A DNA stretch of 60,534 bases from Sutterella sp. (GCA_020025955.1 JAHHRF010000006.1:1-60534), one strand, 5' to 3'; positions 27,452-35,234 are shown, counted from the first letter of the stretch. Numbers and translations are program-made. The notes: generated by a model from the letters alone, not told the origin.

Positions 27452-28345
27452 TTATTGTTTGTCGGCTTCGCGACGTAAGGCTTCGACTTCAGCGTCAGCC
27501 TTAGCGCGCTGTTCCGGCGTCCAATGCTGCTTGGCTTCTTCGATCGTGACCTGGTCACGGCGGTAGCCGCGGCCGGCGATCAAGGAGGCGGCCAACGCGG
27601 CCACCACACCAGCAACACCCACACCCGTCACGGTCTTGACCGTGTCGATGGTGTTGAGGATTGCCTTGGGCTGCGGGTTGGTCGGCAAGCCATAAGCTTC
27701 ATGACCAAACTGGCAAACCTGGAGGATGTGTAAGCCCCCCATTTCGGTTTCACCGTAGAGTTCAGCCTTGTCAAAGCCCTTAGCCTTCAAGAAAGCAACA
27801 CGTTCCTTACCGATGCGGATCATTTCCTCACGGCTACCGAACTTCAAAGCTTCCGGCTGGCAGGTCTTCACACAAGCGGGCACGCCACCTTCTTCCAAAC
27901 GATCGATACACAACGTGCACTTGTCGATGCGACCGTCCGTTTCGCGGAAGCGGGGAACGTCGAACGGGCAAGCGCTCTGGCAGAAAGTACAGCCGTTACA
28001 CTTTTCCGTATCGAAAGCGACAACACCGTTTTCCTTCTTGTAGAGGGCGCCGGACGAGCAGATCGCCACGCAGCCAGCGTCCGTACAGTGGAAGCAAGAA
28101 CGACGACCGATGATCATGTTGATCGGACGGAGCTTATCGCCACTGTGCTTCTCATCGAAGGTCTGGATGAGACGCGTGTTACCGTTCAAGTTAGCGGGGC
28201 TCTGGTAGGAACCCGTGAACTCGTTTTCATTGAGGCCAGTCTTACTGGGAAGCAAGTTCCACTGTTTGCAAGCGACCTGGCAACCTTTACAACCCGTGCA
28301 ATGAGACGAGTCAAAAAGCATTGCGACTTCTTTGCTGTTACGCAT
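27452..28345 (-). CDS. fdhB: Formate dehydrogenase iron-sulfur (beta) subunit, copy 2
   Basis: A 297-residue protein nearly identical to copy 1; only about a dozen residues differ (for example LLPSKTG for LLPSKNG, SCFHC for SCYHC, CTFCQ for CTYCQ, QPKAIL for QPNSML). All cluster cysteines and the C-terminal membrane helix are kept, so it should be functional and could even exchange with copy 1. Confidence 0.95.
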   Translation of the reverse strand: MRNSKEVAMLFDSSHCTGCKGCQVACKQWNLLPSKTGLNENEFTGSYQSPANLNGNTRLIQTFDEKHSGDKLRPINMIIGRRSCFHCTDAGCVAICSSGALYKKENGVVAFDTEKCNGCTFCQSACPFDVPRFRETDGRIDKCTLCIDRLEEGGVPACVKTCQPEALKFGSREEMIRIGKERVAFLKAKGFDKAELYGETEMGGLHILQVCQFGHEAYGLPTNPQPKAILNTIDTVKTVTGVGVAGVVAALAASLIAGRGYRRDQVTIEEAKQHWTPEQRAKADAEVEALRREADKQ

Positions 28346-28359
28346 TATTTATCTCCTTA

Positions 28360-28758
28360 GTACCGTGATTAGGCTTTCTCGAGGTTGACCAAGAAGGCCT
28401 TGTACTCGGGAATGAACGAGTTCGCGTCACCAACGTTCGGGGTCAAGTCATTGATGTTGTCCCCAGTGGCGAAGTTACCGCACCACGAGAAGTGATGGGG
28501 CATACCAACCACGTGCGTGAGCTTACCGTTAACCATCATCGGTTCCATACGGATCGTGACCATGGCCTTAACCTTGACGTCACCGCGATTGTTCCAAACA
28601 CGAACGTCGTCGCCGCTCTTGATGCCCTTTTCCTTAGCCAACTGCTCGGAAATTTCGATGAAGTTGCAGGGGATCAATTCGTCGAGCCAAGGCACGTTAC
28701 GCGTCTGCGTACCGGACTGCCAGTGCTCAACCACGGAGTACGTCGTCACGGCGTACGG
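28360..28758. repeat. 399-bp tract identical to 22283-22681
   Basis: Second member of the identical pair at the 3' end of fdhA. The offset is a constant 6077 bases. The tract covers about the last 130 codons of the alpha gene and the flank toward fdhB. Confidence 0.92.
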
Positions 28759-31479
28759 GAATTCTTCAGAGGTACCGCGCTTGATGGAGGGATCATCCGT
28801 CCACATAGCCGTCGGGGTGTTCTGGAGACCGTTCATCACGTTCTTCGTCGGGGATTCGAGCGGTTCGAAATGTTCAGGCAACGGACCGTCAGAGACGCCC
28901 GGCGCGAACAAGCGAGCCTGCTGTTCCCAGGTCATGAAGAAGGCGTTGTTGTTCGGCGGAACGGCGGTAACGAAGTCACCCACGTCGTTCTGCTGCCACT
29001 TCTGAGCCTTTTCATCCCAAGCCACGAAGTACTTGTTGGGGTTCCACGGCTTACCCTGCGGGTCAGCGGAGGCACGGTTGTAGAGCGTACGACGGTTAGC
29101 CGGCCAAGCAAACGAGAAGCCCGGGAACACGCCCAAGCCAGACGGGTCAGCCTTGGAGCGGCGCGTCATCGGCTGCTTCATCGGATCCATCTTGTGTTCT
29201 TCGTTGGAGTAGTAACCCGTCCAAATCCACATACCGCAAGCGGTCGTACCGTCAGCCTGGAGCTGGCCATAGCTCTTCAAGAGCTTCTTGGTCTTCCAGT
29301 CGTAACCGTTACAGGCCCAAGCAACCGTACGAAGATCGGGCTTGCCGTCGATGTAGTAGTCGAAGTTAGCCTTAAGGATCTGGTCGGCACCAGCACCGCC
29401 TTCTTCCTTGTAGAGGCGAACGAGCTCTTCCCAAATCAACATCATGATTTCGAAGTCGTTCTTGGATTCGCCCAAGGGTTCGACAGCCTTTTCACGCCAC
29501 TGGATCCAACGACCGGAGTTGTTGATGGAACCAACCTTTTCGAAGAGGAGCGCGGCCGGTAAGAAGTAAACTTCGGTACCCACTTCTTCAGGCTTCATGT
29601 CAGGAGCCTTCCAGAAGGTGGAGGTTTCCGTCTGGAAGAAGTCAGCCACAACTAACCAGTCAAGGTTAGCCATCGAACGGCGGGCGTGGCCAGCGTTCGG
29701 CTGGGAGTGACAGGGATTCATACCCCAGACATAGTAGCCCTTGATGATACCGTCACGCATGTCCATGAAGGACTTCATCGTGGAGTAGTCACCATAGCCC
29801 TTGGAGGGAGCGGTCTTCGGAACTAAGTCGTAGCAGTAGTCGTTTTCGAACGTAGCGTTCTCACCGAACCATTCCTTCAAGAGGGAGACCATGAACTTCG
29901 GCTTGTTAGCGCCGTAGCCACCGGAGTGAGCGGTCTTGCTGAGGTAGTCAGCGAGGGTCGGATGCTTGGAACCGAGAGCAGCCTTCAAGTAGGCAGGGAA
30001 CCAGACGGAGTCACAGCCAACGTCGGTGGAACCCTGAACGTTCGGTTCGCCACGGAGAGCGTTCATACCGCCACCAGGCATACCCACGTTACCCAAGAGC
30101 AACTGGATCATACACATGGCACGGCAGTTCTGGGAACCGTACGTGTGCTGCGTTTCGCCCAAAGCGTAGAGGATGTTACCGGACTTTTCAGGAGCGCCCG
30201 TGGAAGCAAACACCTTGTAGATGTTAAGGATGACATCCTTGTCCATACCCGTAACGTTGGAAACCGTGTCCAAGTCGTAACGAGCGTAGTGGCGAGCCAA
30301 GAGATTCAAGACGCAATTCGGGTTCTTGAGCGTTTCGTCACGCTTCATGACCGTCAAATCGGGGGTCTTGAACTTCGGGGTACCGGGCTTGTTAACCCAG
30401 CTGTAAGCGGCGCCAGGAGCGGTGTCCCAGATAGCCTTTTCGTCAGAGTCGTAACCCCAGGAGGCGTTATCGTACTTCTTCTTGACGGGATCCCAACCAG
30501 AGAAGAAACCGGTAGCGTCGTCGAACTTGAAGTCCGGCTTGATCAAGCAAGCGGCGTTCGTGTAGTTCATGACGTAGGATTCTTGGTAGAGCTTGTTCGA
30601 GAGGATGTAGTTGATCATCCCACCGAAGAAGGCCAAGTCGGAACCCGGACGGATACGACCGTAGAAGTCAGCACGAGCGGCAGAACGGGTGAAACGCGGG
30701 TCAACCACGATCCACTTGGCGCCCTTATCCTGAGCACGTTCAACCCAACGGGAAGAAAGCGGGTGGTTTTCGGCGTTGTTGGAACCGATCGTCAAGATGA
30801 CGTCAGAGTTCGCAAAGTCACACCAGTGGCTGGTCATGGAACCACGACCAAACGACGGGCCAAAGCCAGCAACCGTGGAGGAGTGGCAAACACGCGTCTG
30901 GTTGTCGCAGCTCAAGACGCCCATCGAACGGGAGAACTTCTGAACGAGGAAGCACTCTTCGTTGTTGAGCTGAGCAGCACCGAACATGGCGATACCGTCG
31001 GTACGGGAAACCTTAACGCCGTCTTCGACGTCAACGAAGGTCTTGTCACGCGTATTCTTCGTGTGACGAGCGATTTCCTTAATGGCCTGTTCCCAAGAGA
31101 TCTTTTCCCAGTTCTTGGAATGCGGGCGACGGACGAGCGGGTGGAGTTCACGATAGGGGTGGTTCTTGACTTCGCGGTCTTCCGTAACGATGTTACGAAG
31201 ACCCCAGAGGCCAGCGCCCTTCGGGCACAAACCACCGAGGTTCACCGGATGTTCCGGATCGCCTTCAACGTTGATCATTTCACCGTCGCGGGAGCTAACG
31301 ATGAGACCGCAACCGCCAGAGCAGTAGCAGCAAACATTCTGGGTTTCGGTCACGTTGCGCAACTTGTAGGGCGCCTTCTTCTGAGCACCAGCCAAAGCTG
31401 CTTTGCTCAAGCCAGCCATCGCGCCGGTCGAACCGAGCAATAAACCACGCTTGAGGAAACTTCGACGAGAAACTTCCAT
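28369..31479 (-). CDS. fdhA: Respiratory formate dehydrogenase catalytic (alpha) subunit, copy 2, cysteine type
   Basis: A 1036-residue protein of the same length as copy 1, with Tat signal, the C50/C53/C57/C85 cluster and Cys198 (QTRVCHSSTVAGFG, codon TGC) as the Mo ligand. It diverges from copy 1 mainly in surface segments: residues near 145-190, the 300-360 region, 525-560 and 880-915. The last ~130 residues are identical. It has its own promoter and terminators, so the two operons can be expressed separately. Whether the copies differ in substrate affinity, cofactor (Mo or W) or only in regulation cannot be read here. Confidence 0.97.
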   Translation of the reverse strand: MEVSRRSFLKRGLLLGSTGAMAGLSKAALAGAQKKAPYKLRNVTETQNVCCYCSGGCGLIVSSRDGEMINVEGDPEHPVNLGGLCPKGAGLWGLRNIVTEDREVKNHPYRELHPLVRRPHSKNWEKISWEQAIKEIARHTKNTRDKTFVDVEDGVKVSRTDGIAMFGAAQLNNEECFLVQKFSRSMGVLSCDNQTRVCHSSTVAGFGPSFGRGSMTSHWCDFANSDVILTIGSNNAENHPLSSRWVERAQDKGAKWIVVDPRFTRSAARADFYGRIRPGSDLAFFGGMINYILSNKLYQESYVMNYTNAACLIKPDFKFDDATGFFSGWDPVKKKYDNASWGYDSDEKAIWDTAPGAAYSWVNKPGTPKFKTPDLTVMKRDETLKNPNCVLNLLARHYARYDLDTVSNVTGMDKDVILNIYKVFASTGAPEKSGNILYALGETQHTYGSQNCRAMCMIQLLLGNVGMPGGGMNALRGEPNVQGSTDVGCDSVWFPAYLKAALGSKHPTLADYLSKTAHSGGYGANKPKFMVSLLKEWFGENATFENDYCYDLVPKTAPSKGYGDYSTMKSFMDMRDGIIKGYYVWGMNPCHSQPNAGHARRSMANLDWLVVADFFQTETSTFWKAPDMKPEEVGTEVYFLPAALLFEKVGSINNSGRWIQWREKAVEPLGESKNDFEIMMLIWEELVRLYKEEGGAGADQILKANFDYYIDGKPDLRTVAWACNGYDWKTKKLLKSYGQLQADGTTACGMWIWTGYYSNEEHKMDPMKQPMTRRSKADPSGLGVFPGFSFAWPANRRTLYNRASADPQGKPWNPNKYFVAWDEKAQKWQQNDVGDFVTAVPPNNNAFFMTWEQQARLFAPGVSDGPLPEHFEPLESPTKNVMNGLQNTPTAMWTDDPSIKRGTSEEFPYAVTTYSVVEHWQSGTQTRNVPWLDELIPCNFIEISEQLAKEKGIKSGDDVRVWNNRGDVKVKAMVTIRMEPMMVNGKLTHVVGMPHHFSWCGNFATGDNINDLTPNVGDANSFIPEYKAFLVNLEKA

Positions 31480-31586
31480 GGGGGTCCTCCTAATAGGGGA
31501 GAGTTGAAATGGGGATTGATGCTTGCTTTGAATCAGTCTTAATGTTTCTTCGCAAGCAAAACGTCGTTTTCTATACGACTGTGCTC

Positions 31587-31614
31587 ATTTTAAAGACGCC
31601 ACCATTAAAGTCTA
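31587..31614 (-). promoter_or_regulatory. Promoter of fdh operon 2
   Basis: Minus strand TAGACT (31614-31609), 16 bases, TAAAAT (31592-31587). Same spacing as copy 1, with several spacer differences, so the boxes appear to be conserved by function. Confidence 0.6.
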
Positions 31615-31628
31615 TTGATAAAAAGTAG
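31615..31628 (-). promoter_or_regulatory. FNR-like site centred at -41.5, fdh operon 2
   Basis: Minus strand CTACT-TTTT-ATCAA. The proximal half-site is perfect and the position relative to the promoter is the same as in copy 1. Confidence 0.45.
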
Positions 31629-31782
31629 AGATTTTCACAACGGCGTATCCAGTCCATCTATTTAGATAATATGTAGTTATTTTTAGTCGAAAGAACTAAA
31701 ACGCAACAAATAATGACCTAGTTAGTTTAGAAACACCCTTTCGTGAGTAGGCTTACAGGGGATTTCAGAACAATTGCGCAAA

Positions 31783-31797
31783 TAAGAATCACTATCA
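31783..31797. promoter_or_regulatory. Fur-like box
   Basis: TAAGAAT-c-ACTATCA, a 7-1-7 inverted repeat of Fur type, about 200 bases upstream of the fdh2 promoter. Confidence 0.42.
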
Positions 31798-32061
31798 TCA
31801 ACGGCGCTAAAACAAAAGTCACTAACTCGCTATTCTTTTCTGGAAGAACGGTATAAAAATCAATAGATAATCGCTTGCTTGCGCTTTCAATCTCCGACTA
31901 TCACAAAATAGACGATTATTAAAAAATCGTTTTCTATTTTCAATATTTTCTTGTTTGAGCCCGTTTTGTGAGCCCCTTTCGCTATTCTCGGAAGGAACAA
32001 CGGTTTCTCACTTTGCTGACAAATTTGCTATGTGCATTTCGCGCTTTACTCGATGCGTATC

Positions 32062-32090
32062 ATGGCGTTGAGAGTGGTTCTCAATGCCAT
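32062..32090. repeat. 29-base inverted repeat containing a Fur-like core
   Basis: Arms ATGGCGTTGAGA (32062-32073) and TCTCAATGCCAT (32079-32090) pair at 11 of 12 positions plus one G-T, around GTGGT. The core 32069-32083 (TGAGAGT-g-GTTCTCA) resembles the other Fur-like boxes. It could be an operator or an RNA hairpin. Confidence 0.55.
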
Positions 32091-32508
32091 ACTCGGTTTT
32101 CCTGAGGGTTTGTCCCGCATCAACAGCCCCCTTCCCTCGCCAAAAAGCTGTTGGCTCTAGTGAAGAAGAGCGCTTCGCAATCCATCCGGCGACCGAACTC
32201 CCTCCCCTACTCGTCTGGGCTACGCGTTATTTCGATGAAACCATAGGGTTTCCCCTGAAAAATGACGCCAACTTCCTCAAAAAACGTCCGTTTTGCCCGT
32301 GGTTACGGCGGTTTACCCCCCAAACTTTGGACCTCCCTAACAAGGGGTAATAATGCGGGCTAGGGTTTTCTAGCAGAGGGAAAATAATGTATTCCTCGCC
32401 TTTCGATTGACGTTTGGTATTTCTTCAGACCGTCTCATTGGATGTAGTGGATTATCCGAATGGGACGTTAGGACTAGGTCCTTTCCTCTCCCGATGGAGA
32501 GGGTTGGC

Positions 32509-32523
32509 TGAAAATCATTCTCA
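32509..32523. promoter_or_regulatory. Fur-like box upstream of the ygbA-like gene
   Basis: TGAAAAT-c-ATTCTCA matches the Fur 7-1-7 repeat at 12 of 14 arm positions, the best match in the window. It lies 76 bases before the ATG at 32599. Confidence 0.55.
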
Positions 32524-32598
32524 TCCAGTGGGCGTTTTGCGCTGTTTTTGGTTAGAGTAGTAGGACATTTCCCGCTTTCTGGACCAAAACGAGTCACT

Positions 32599-33018
32599 AT
32601 GCACTTTTTAGACGATGAGCGTTTCAACCTTCGCCTAAACGAAAAACCCCGCCTCAATGAAGAAGCACGTACCTTGCAAGCCATGGTGCGTGGTTACTGT
32701 CATGCGCATCACGGCACCAAGGGTGAGCCGTGCGAAGCGTGCCAAGTGCTCTTAACGTATTGCCTTAACCGATTGGCGCGCTGCCCCTATCAAGAAAAGA
32801 AGCCCGTGTGCAATCGCTGTGAAACCCATTGCTATAAGTCACCCTTTAAAGAAGAGACGCGCGCGATCATGCGCTATAGCGGTCCACGTTTATTGTTAAG
32901 TCATCCGCTTCTAGCTTTAAAGCACCTCTGGTACGAAAAGCGTATTGCACCGCCTAAACGCAAACGTAACCCGATTGCCCAGGCGCGCGACGTGCGTGCT
33001 CGCCGTGTGCGTTTATAA
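32599..33018 (+). CDS. YgbA family (nitrous-oxide-stimulated promoter) protein
   Basis: A protein of 139 residues from the ATG at 32599. It shows the full YgbA signature: CEACQVLLTYCLNRLARCP, then KPVCNRCETHCYKSPFKEETRAIMRYSGPRLLLSHPLLALKHL. The seven or so cysteines suggest a metal or Fe-S site. In enterobacteria ygbA is an NO-responsive gene linked to growth under NO and low iron; the biochemical role is not settled. Here a strong Fur-like box lies upstream and a small membrane protein 19 bases downstream. Histidines and cysteines are intact. Confidence 0.85.
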   Translation: MHFLDDERFNLRLNEKPRLNEEARTLQAMVRGYCHAHHGTKGEPCEACQVLLTYCLNRLARCPYQEKKPVCNRCETHCYKSPFKEETRAIMRYSGPRLLLSHPLLALKHLWYEKRIAPPKRKRNPIAQARDVRARRVRL

Positions 33019-33037
33019 CTTTTGATTTCTTTTCACT

Positions 33038-33367
33038 ATGTTTCGTTGGATTCTTTTGGGCGCGCTCTATGCGTTGATGAGTGCGCATTGCCTCTTTCAT
33101 GGTTTGGGCCTTTGGCTTTGTGCCCTCCCCTTGGTGCTCTTTAGCCTTTTATTAGTGAAGCGTCGTTGGGCTCTTCGACTCAATCAAGTCGCTTTAGTCT
33201 TAATGAGTGTGGAATGGGTGCGTACGACCACCACCTTGATCCTGACGCGCATCGAGATGGGAGAGGCCTGGCTGCGCGCGGGGGTTATTTTGGGCGTAGT
33301 GGCACTTATCACCCTTTGGGGCGCGGCCCTCTTACAGTCTGAGCCCGTCCTCAAAACCTATCGCTAA
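33038..33367 (+). CDS. Small integral membrane protein, unknown function
   Basis: 109 residues with three or four hydrophobic helices (about 2-20, 22-40, 48-68, 80-100) and short basic loops (VKRRWALR; RTTTT). No family recognised. It starts 19 bases after the ygbA-like stop with no ribosome site, so it is probably translationally coupled and could act with it at the membrane. Confidence 0.6.
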   Translation: MFRWILLGALYALMSAHCLFHGLGLWLCALPLVLFSLLLVKRRWALRLNQVALVLMSVEWVRTTTTLILTRIEMGEAWLRAGVILGVVALITLWGAALLQSEPVLKTYR

Positions 33368-33398
33368 CCCCTAGGGGTTTTAATTCGCCCTTCGTCGA

Positions 33399-33427
33399 TT
33401 GCCAAACGGCAAAACACTCACTACAAT
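33399..33427 (+). promoter_or_regulatory. Sigma70-type promoter of the amidohydrolase operon
   Basis: TTGCCA (33399-33404), a 17-base spacer and TACAAT (33422-33427). Each box is five of six to consensus. The predicted start is near 33434. Confidence 0.7.
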
Positions 33428-33437
33428 CTCGGACAAT

Positions 33438-33473
33438 TTAACTTCAGGGTGGAAATTTCCACGCCGTAGTTAA
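33438..33473 (+). promoter_or_regulatory. Structured 5' leader, candidate small riboswitch
   Basis: Starting about four bases after the predicted transcription start: an outer stem TTAACT (33438-33443) / AGTTAA (33468-33473), then an internal loop (TCA opposite GT), a GG/CC pair with a bulged G, and an inner stem GTGGA (33449-33453) / TCCAC (33458-33462) closed by AATT. The compact stem-loop-stem at the very 5' end, ahead of nucleobase salvage genes, is typical of small-ligand riboswitches. Class not identified; a purine (for example xanthine) sensor is the first to test. Confidence 0.42.
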
Positions 33474-33506
33474 GGTGTTTGTGACCTTGTGAAATGGAGA
33501 GTGCTT

Positions 33507-34508
33507 ATGACGACGTTAACGCCCTTAACGGTGCGCGACATGATTGAACCGGCCATTTTGGCAGCCGGCGGTTGGATTAATACCCATGCTCATGCGGACC
33601 GATCGTATACCTTGAGTGAAAACGTTTTGGAATTGCGACGCACTTGTACCCTCCAGCAAAAGTGGGACGCCTTAGACCAATTAAAGCGAGATTCGACAGA
33701 AGAAGATTTCTACCGTCGTTTCTCGCTTTTTTTTGAAGATCAAATTCGTCAGGGCGTAAAAGGCTTAGCCACCTTTGTCGACATTGACCCCCAGAGCGGG
33801 GACCGCGCCATCATGGCGGGGTTGCGTGCTCGTGAGCATTACCAAAATGACCTCACCGTTAAATTCGCCAACCAAACCTTAAAAGGCGTGATCGAACCCG
33901 AAGCGCGTAAGTGGTTTGATATTGGATCGGAATTAGTGGACATCATCGGTGCGTTACCGAAGCGCGATGAACGAGATTGGGGTCGAGGCGAAGAAGCCTT
34001 TGACATCATCATGGGCACGGCGAAGCGCTTAGGCAAAATGGTGCACGTGCACGTGGACCAATTTAATCAGTCCTTGGAATACGAAACGGAGCAGCTCTGC
34101 GAAAAGACGATTGAGCATGGTCTGCAAGGGCGCGTCGCTGCGGTGCACGGTATTAGTATTGCGGCGCACTCCAAGGCTTACCGCTACCGCCTCTACGACT
34201 TAATGAAAAAAGCCGACGTCATGATGATTACGTGTCCGACGGCTTGGATCGATACGCCCCGCTCGGAAGAACTCCTGCCGATGCATAACTCCTTAACCCC
34301 GATTGATGAAATGGTGCCCGCGGGCCTCACGGTGGCGATTGGTACGGATAACGTGGCCGACGCCATGGTGCCCTGGAACGCTGGCGACATGTGGCACGAA
34401 TTGATGACCTTGGCGACGGGGTGTCGTTATGACTACTTCGACGACTTGGTGAAGATTGCCACCGCCAATGGGCGACGCGTGATTGGGATGGAACCCTTTG
34501 AGGGCTAA
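33507..34508 (+). CDS. Amidohydrolase, cytosine-deaminase-like
   Basis: A protein of 333 residues from the ATG at 33507, which has GGAGA nine bases upstream; an ATG six codons earlier lacks one. It is a metal-dependent TIM-barrel hydrolase: NTHAHAD (metal ligands, about residues 25-31), HVHVDQ (about 179), AAVHG (about 211) and GTDN (about 277). The pattern of metal histidines and the final aspartate fits the cytosine/guanine/isoguanine deaminase branch. The next gene is an orotate-phosphoribosyltransferase-like enzyme, so a nucleobase is the likely substrate. The exact base cannot be assigned. Confidence 0.8.
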   Translation: MTTLTPLTVRDMIEPAILAAGGWINTHAHADRSYTLSENVLELRRTCTLQQKWDALDQLKRDSTEEDFYRRFSLFFEDQIRQGVKGLATFVDIDPQSGDRAIMAGLRAREHYQNDLTVKFANQTLKGVIEPEARKWFDIGSELVDIIGALPKRDERDWGRGEEAFDIIMGTAKRLGKMVHVHVDQFNQSLEYETEQLCEKTIEHGLQGRVAAVHGISIAAHSKAYRYRLYDLMKKADVMMITCPTAWIDTPRSEELLPMHNSLTPIDEMVPAGLTVAIGTDNVADAMVPWNAGDMWHELMTLATGCRYDYFDDLVKIATANGRRVIGMEPFEG

Positions 34509-34559
34509 ACCCCCATCCCCTTCCCTTTTCTTATCGACACGACTAAACAGGACAACACT

Positions 34560-35234
34560 ATGTATCGCTCTCCCATTGCTGACCGACTCTTAGCTGAACA
34601 CCTCTTAACGGATGGGGCCGTCACCTTTATGTGTGAACGTCCCATGCGTTTACGCTCCGGGCTCATTACCCCGATTTACGTCAACAACCGCGTTTTACCG
34701 AGCGTGCCCGAGACCTGGCGCGACATCGTGGAAATGCTCTTAAGTGTGATTGACCGCTTACAACTCAAAGCCGATGTGATTGCCGGGATGGAAGGCGCGG
34801 GCGTGGCGCACGCAGCCGCCTTAGCCTACCGACTCGGTAAACCCTTTGTGGTGATTCGCCGTCAAGCGAAAACCTGGGGGGACACCCGTCACGTCGACGG
34901 CATGAGTTTAAACGGGAAAAACGTCCTCATTATTGAAGACCATCTCTCCACGGGGCTTTCCCTCTTAGCCGCCATCGATGTGGTGCGCGAAGAAGGCGGG
35001 GTGATTTCGGATGCGGTAGCGATTACGGGTTTCGGGATTGAAGAGACGCAACGACTCTTATCTGAAAAGGGCGTCACCTGCCATGAAGCGGTGGACTTTT
35101 CCATCGTGATTGCGACGGCCTTAGACCTCGGTGTCATCACGGAAGAACACGTCGGGAAACTTGAAGACTGGTTAAAGAATCCGTGGACGTGGGCTGCCCG
35201 CCACGGGTTAGTCGCCAACGCTGTCGAAGGGTAA
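34560..35234 (+). CDS. PyrE-like phosphoribosyltransferase
   Basis: 224 residues. DGAVTFMCERPMRLRSGLITPIYVNNR resembles the N-terminal substrate region of orotate phosphoribosyltransferases, and VLIIEDHLSTGLSLL is the PRPP-binding loop (usual form VLIVEDVxTTGGS). It attaches a base to PRPP to form a nucleotide. The loop is atypical (HLSTGLS), and the C-terminal 40 residues are not PyrE-like, so it may use a base other than orotate. It is second in the operon, 51 bases after the amidohydrolase, with AGGA before the ATG. Together they suggest deamination followed by salvage. Confidence 0.78.
   Translation: MYRSPIADRLLAEHLLTDGAVTFMCERPMRLRSGLITPIYVNNRVLPSVPETWRDIVEMLLSVIDRLQLKADVIAGMEGAGVAHAAALAYRLGKPFVVIRRQAKTWGDTRHVDGMSLNGKNVLIIEDHLSTGLSLLAAIDVVREEGGVISDAVAITGFGIEETQRLLSEKGVTCHEAVDFSIVIATALDLGVITEEHVGKLEDWLKNPWTWAARHGLVANAVEG

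Larger units (their letters stand above)
31480..32598. other. Long spacer between fdh operon 2 and the ygbA-like gene
   Basis: About 1.1 kb. It holds the fdh2 promoter, a FNR-like site, three Fur-like boxes (31783, 32069, 32509), a 29-base inverted repeat (32062-32090), a hairpin CCTCTCC-CGAT-GGAGAGG (32485-32502) and AT-rich sequence. The 88-codon frame at 32084-32350 has no ribosome site, starts inside an inverted repeat and resembles nothing, so it is not called. Confidence 0.6.

Noticed and set aside
29926..31443. Open plus-strand frame of about 505 codons opposite fdhA copy 2 (a 444-codon one at 22415-23749 lies opposite copy 1)
   Set aside because: It is antisense to a clearly real dehydrogenase gene, valine/threonine/arginine-rich in the manner of a reading-frame shadow, without ribosome site or recognisable domain. 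The two antisense frames do not cover matching regions in the two copies.
20646..31479. Mobile element carrying the second fdh operon
   Set aside because: No transposase, flanking inverted repeats or target duplications were seen. The duplication is diverged and each copy has its own conserved promoter layout, which points to an older tandem duplication.
32084..32350. 88-codon plus-strand frame in the fdh2/ygbA spacer
   Set aside because: Starts inside an inverted repeat, no ribosome site, no signal or family resemblance, composition like the surrounding non-coding DNA.
33366..33381. AACCCCTAGGGGTT palindrome read as a terminator of the small membrane protein gene
   Set aside because: A perfect palindrome with no loop makes a poor RNA hairpin and the T-run is short. 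A DNA-binding site is more likely.
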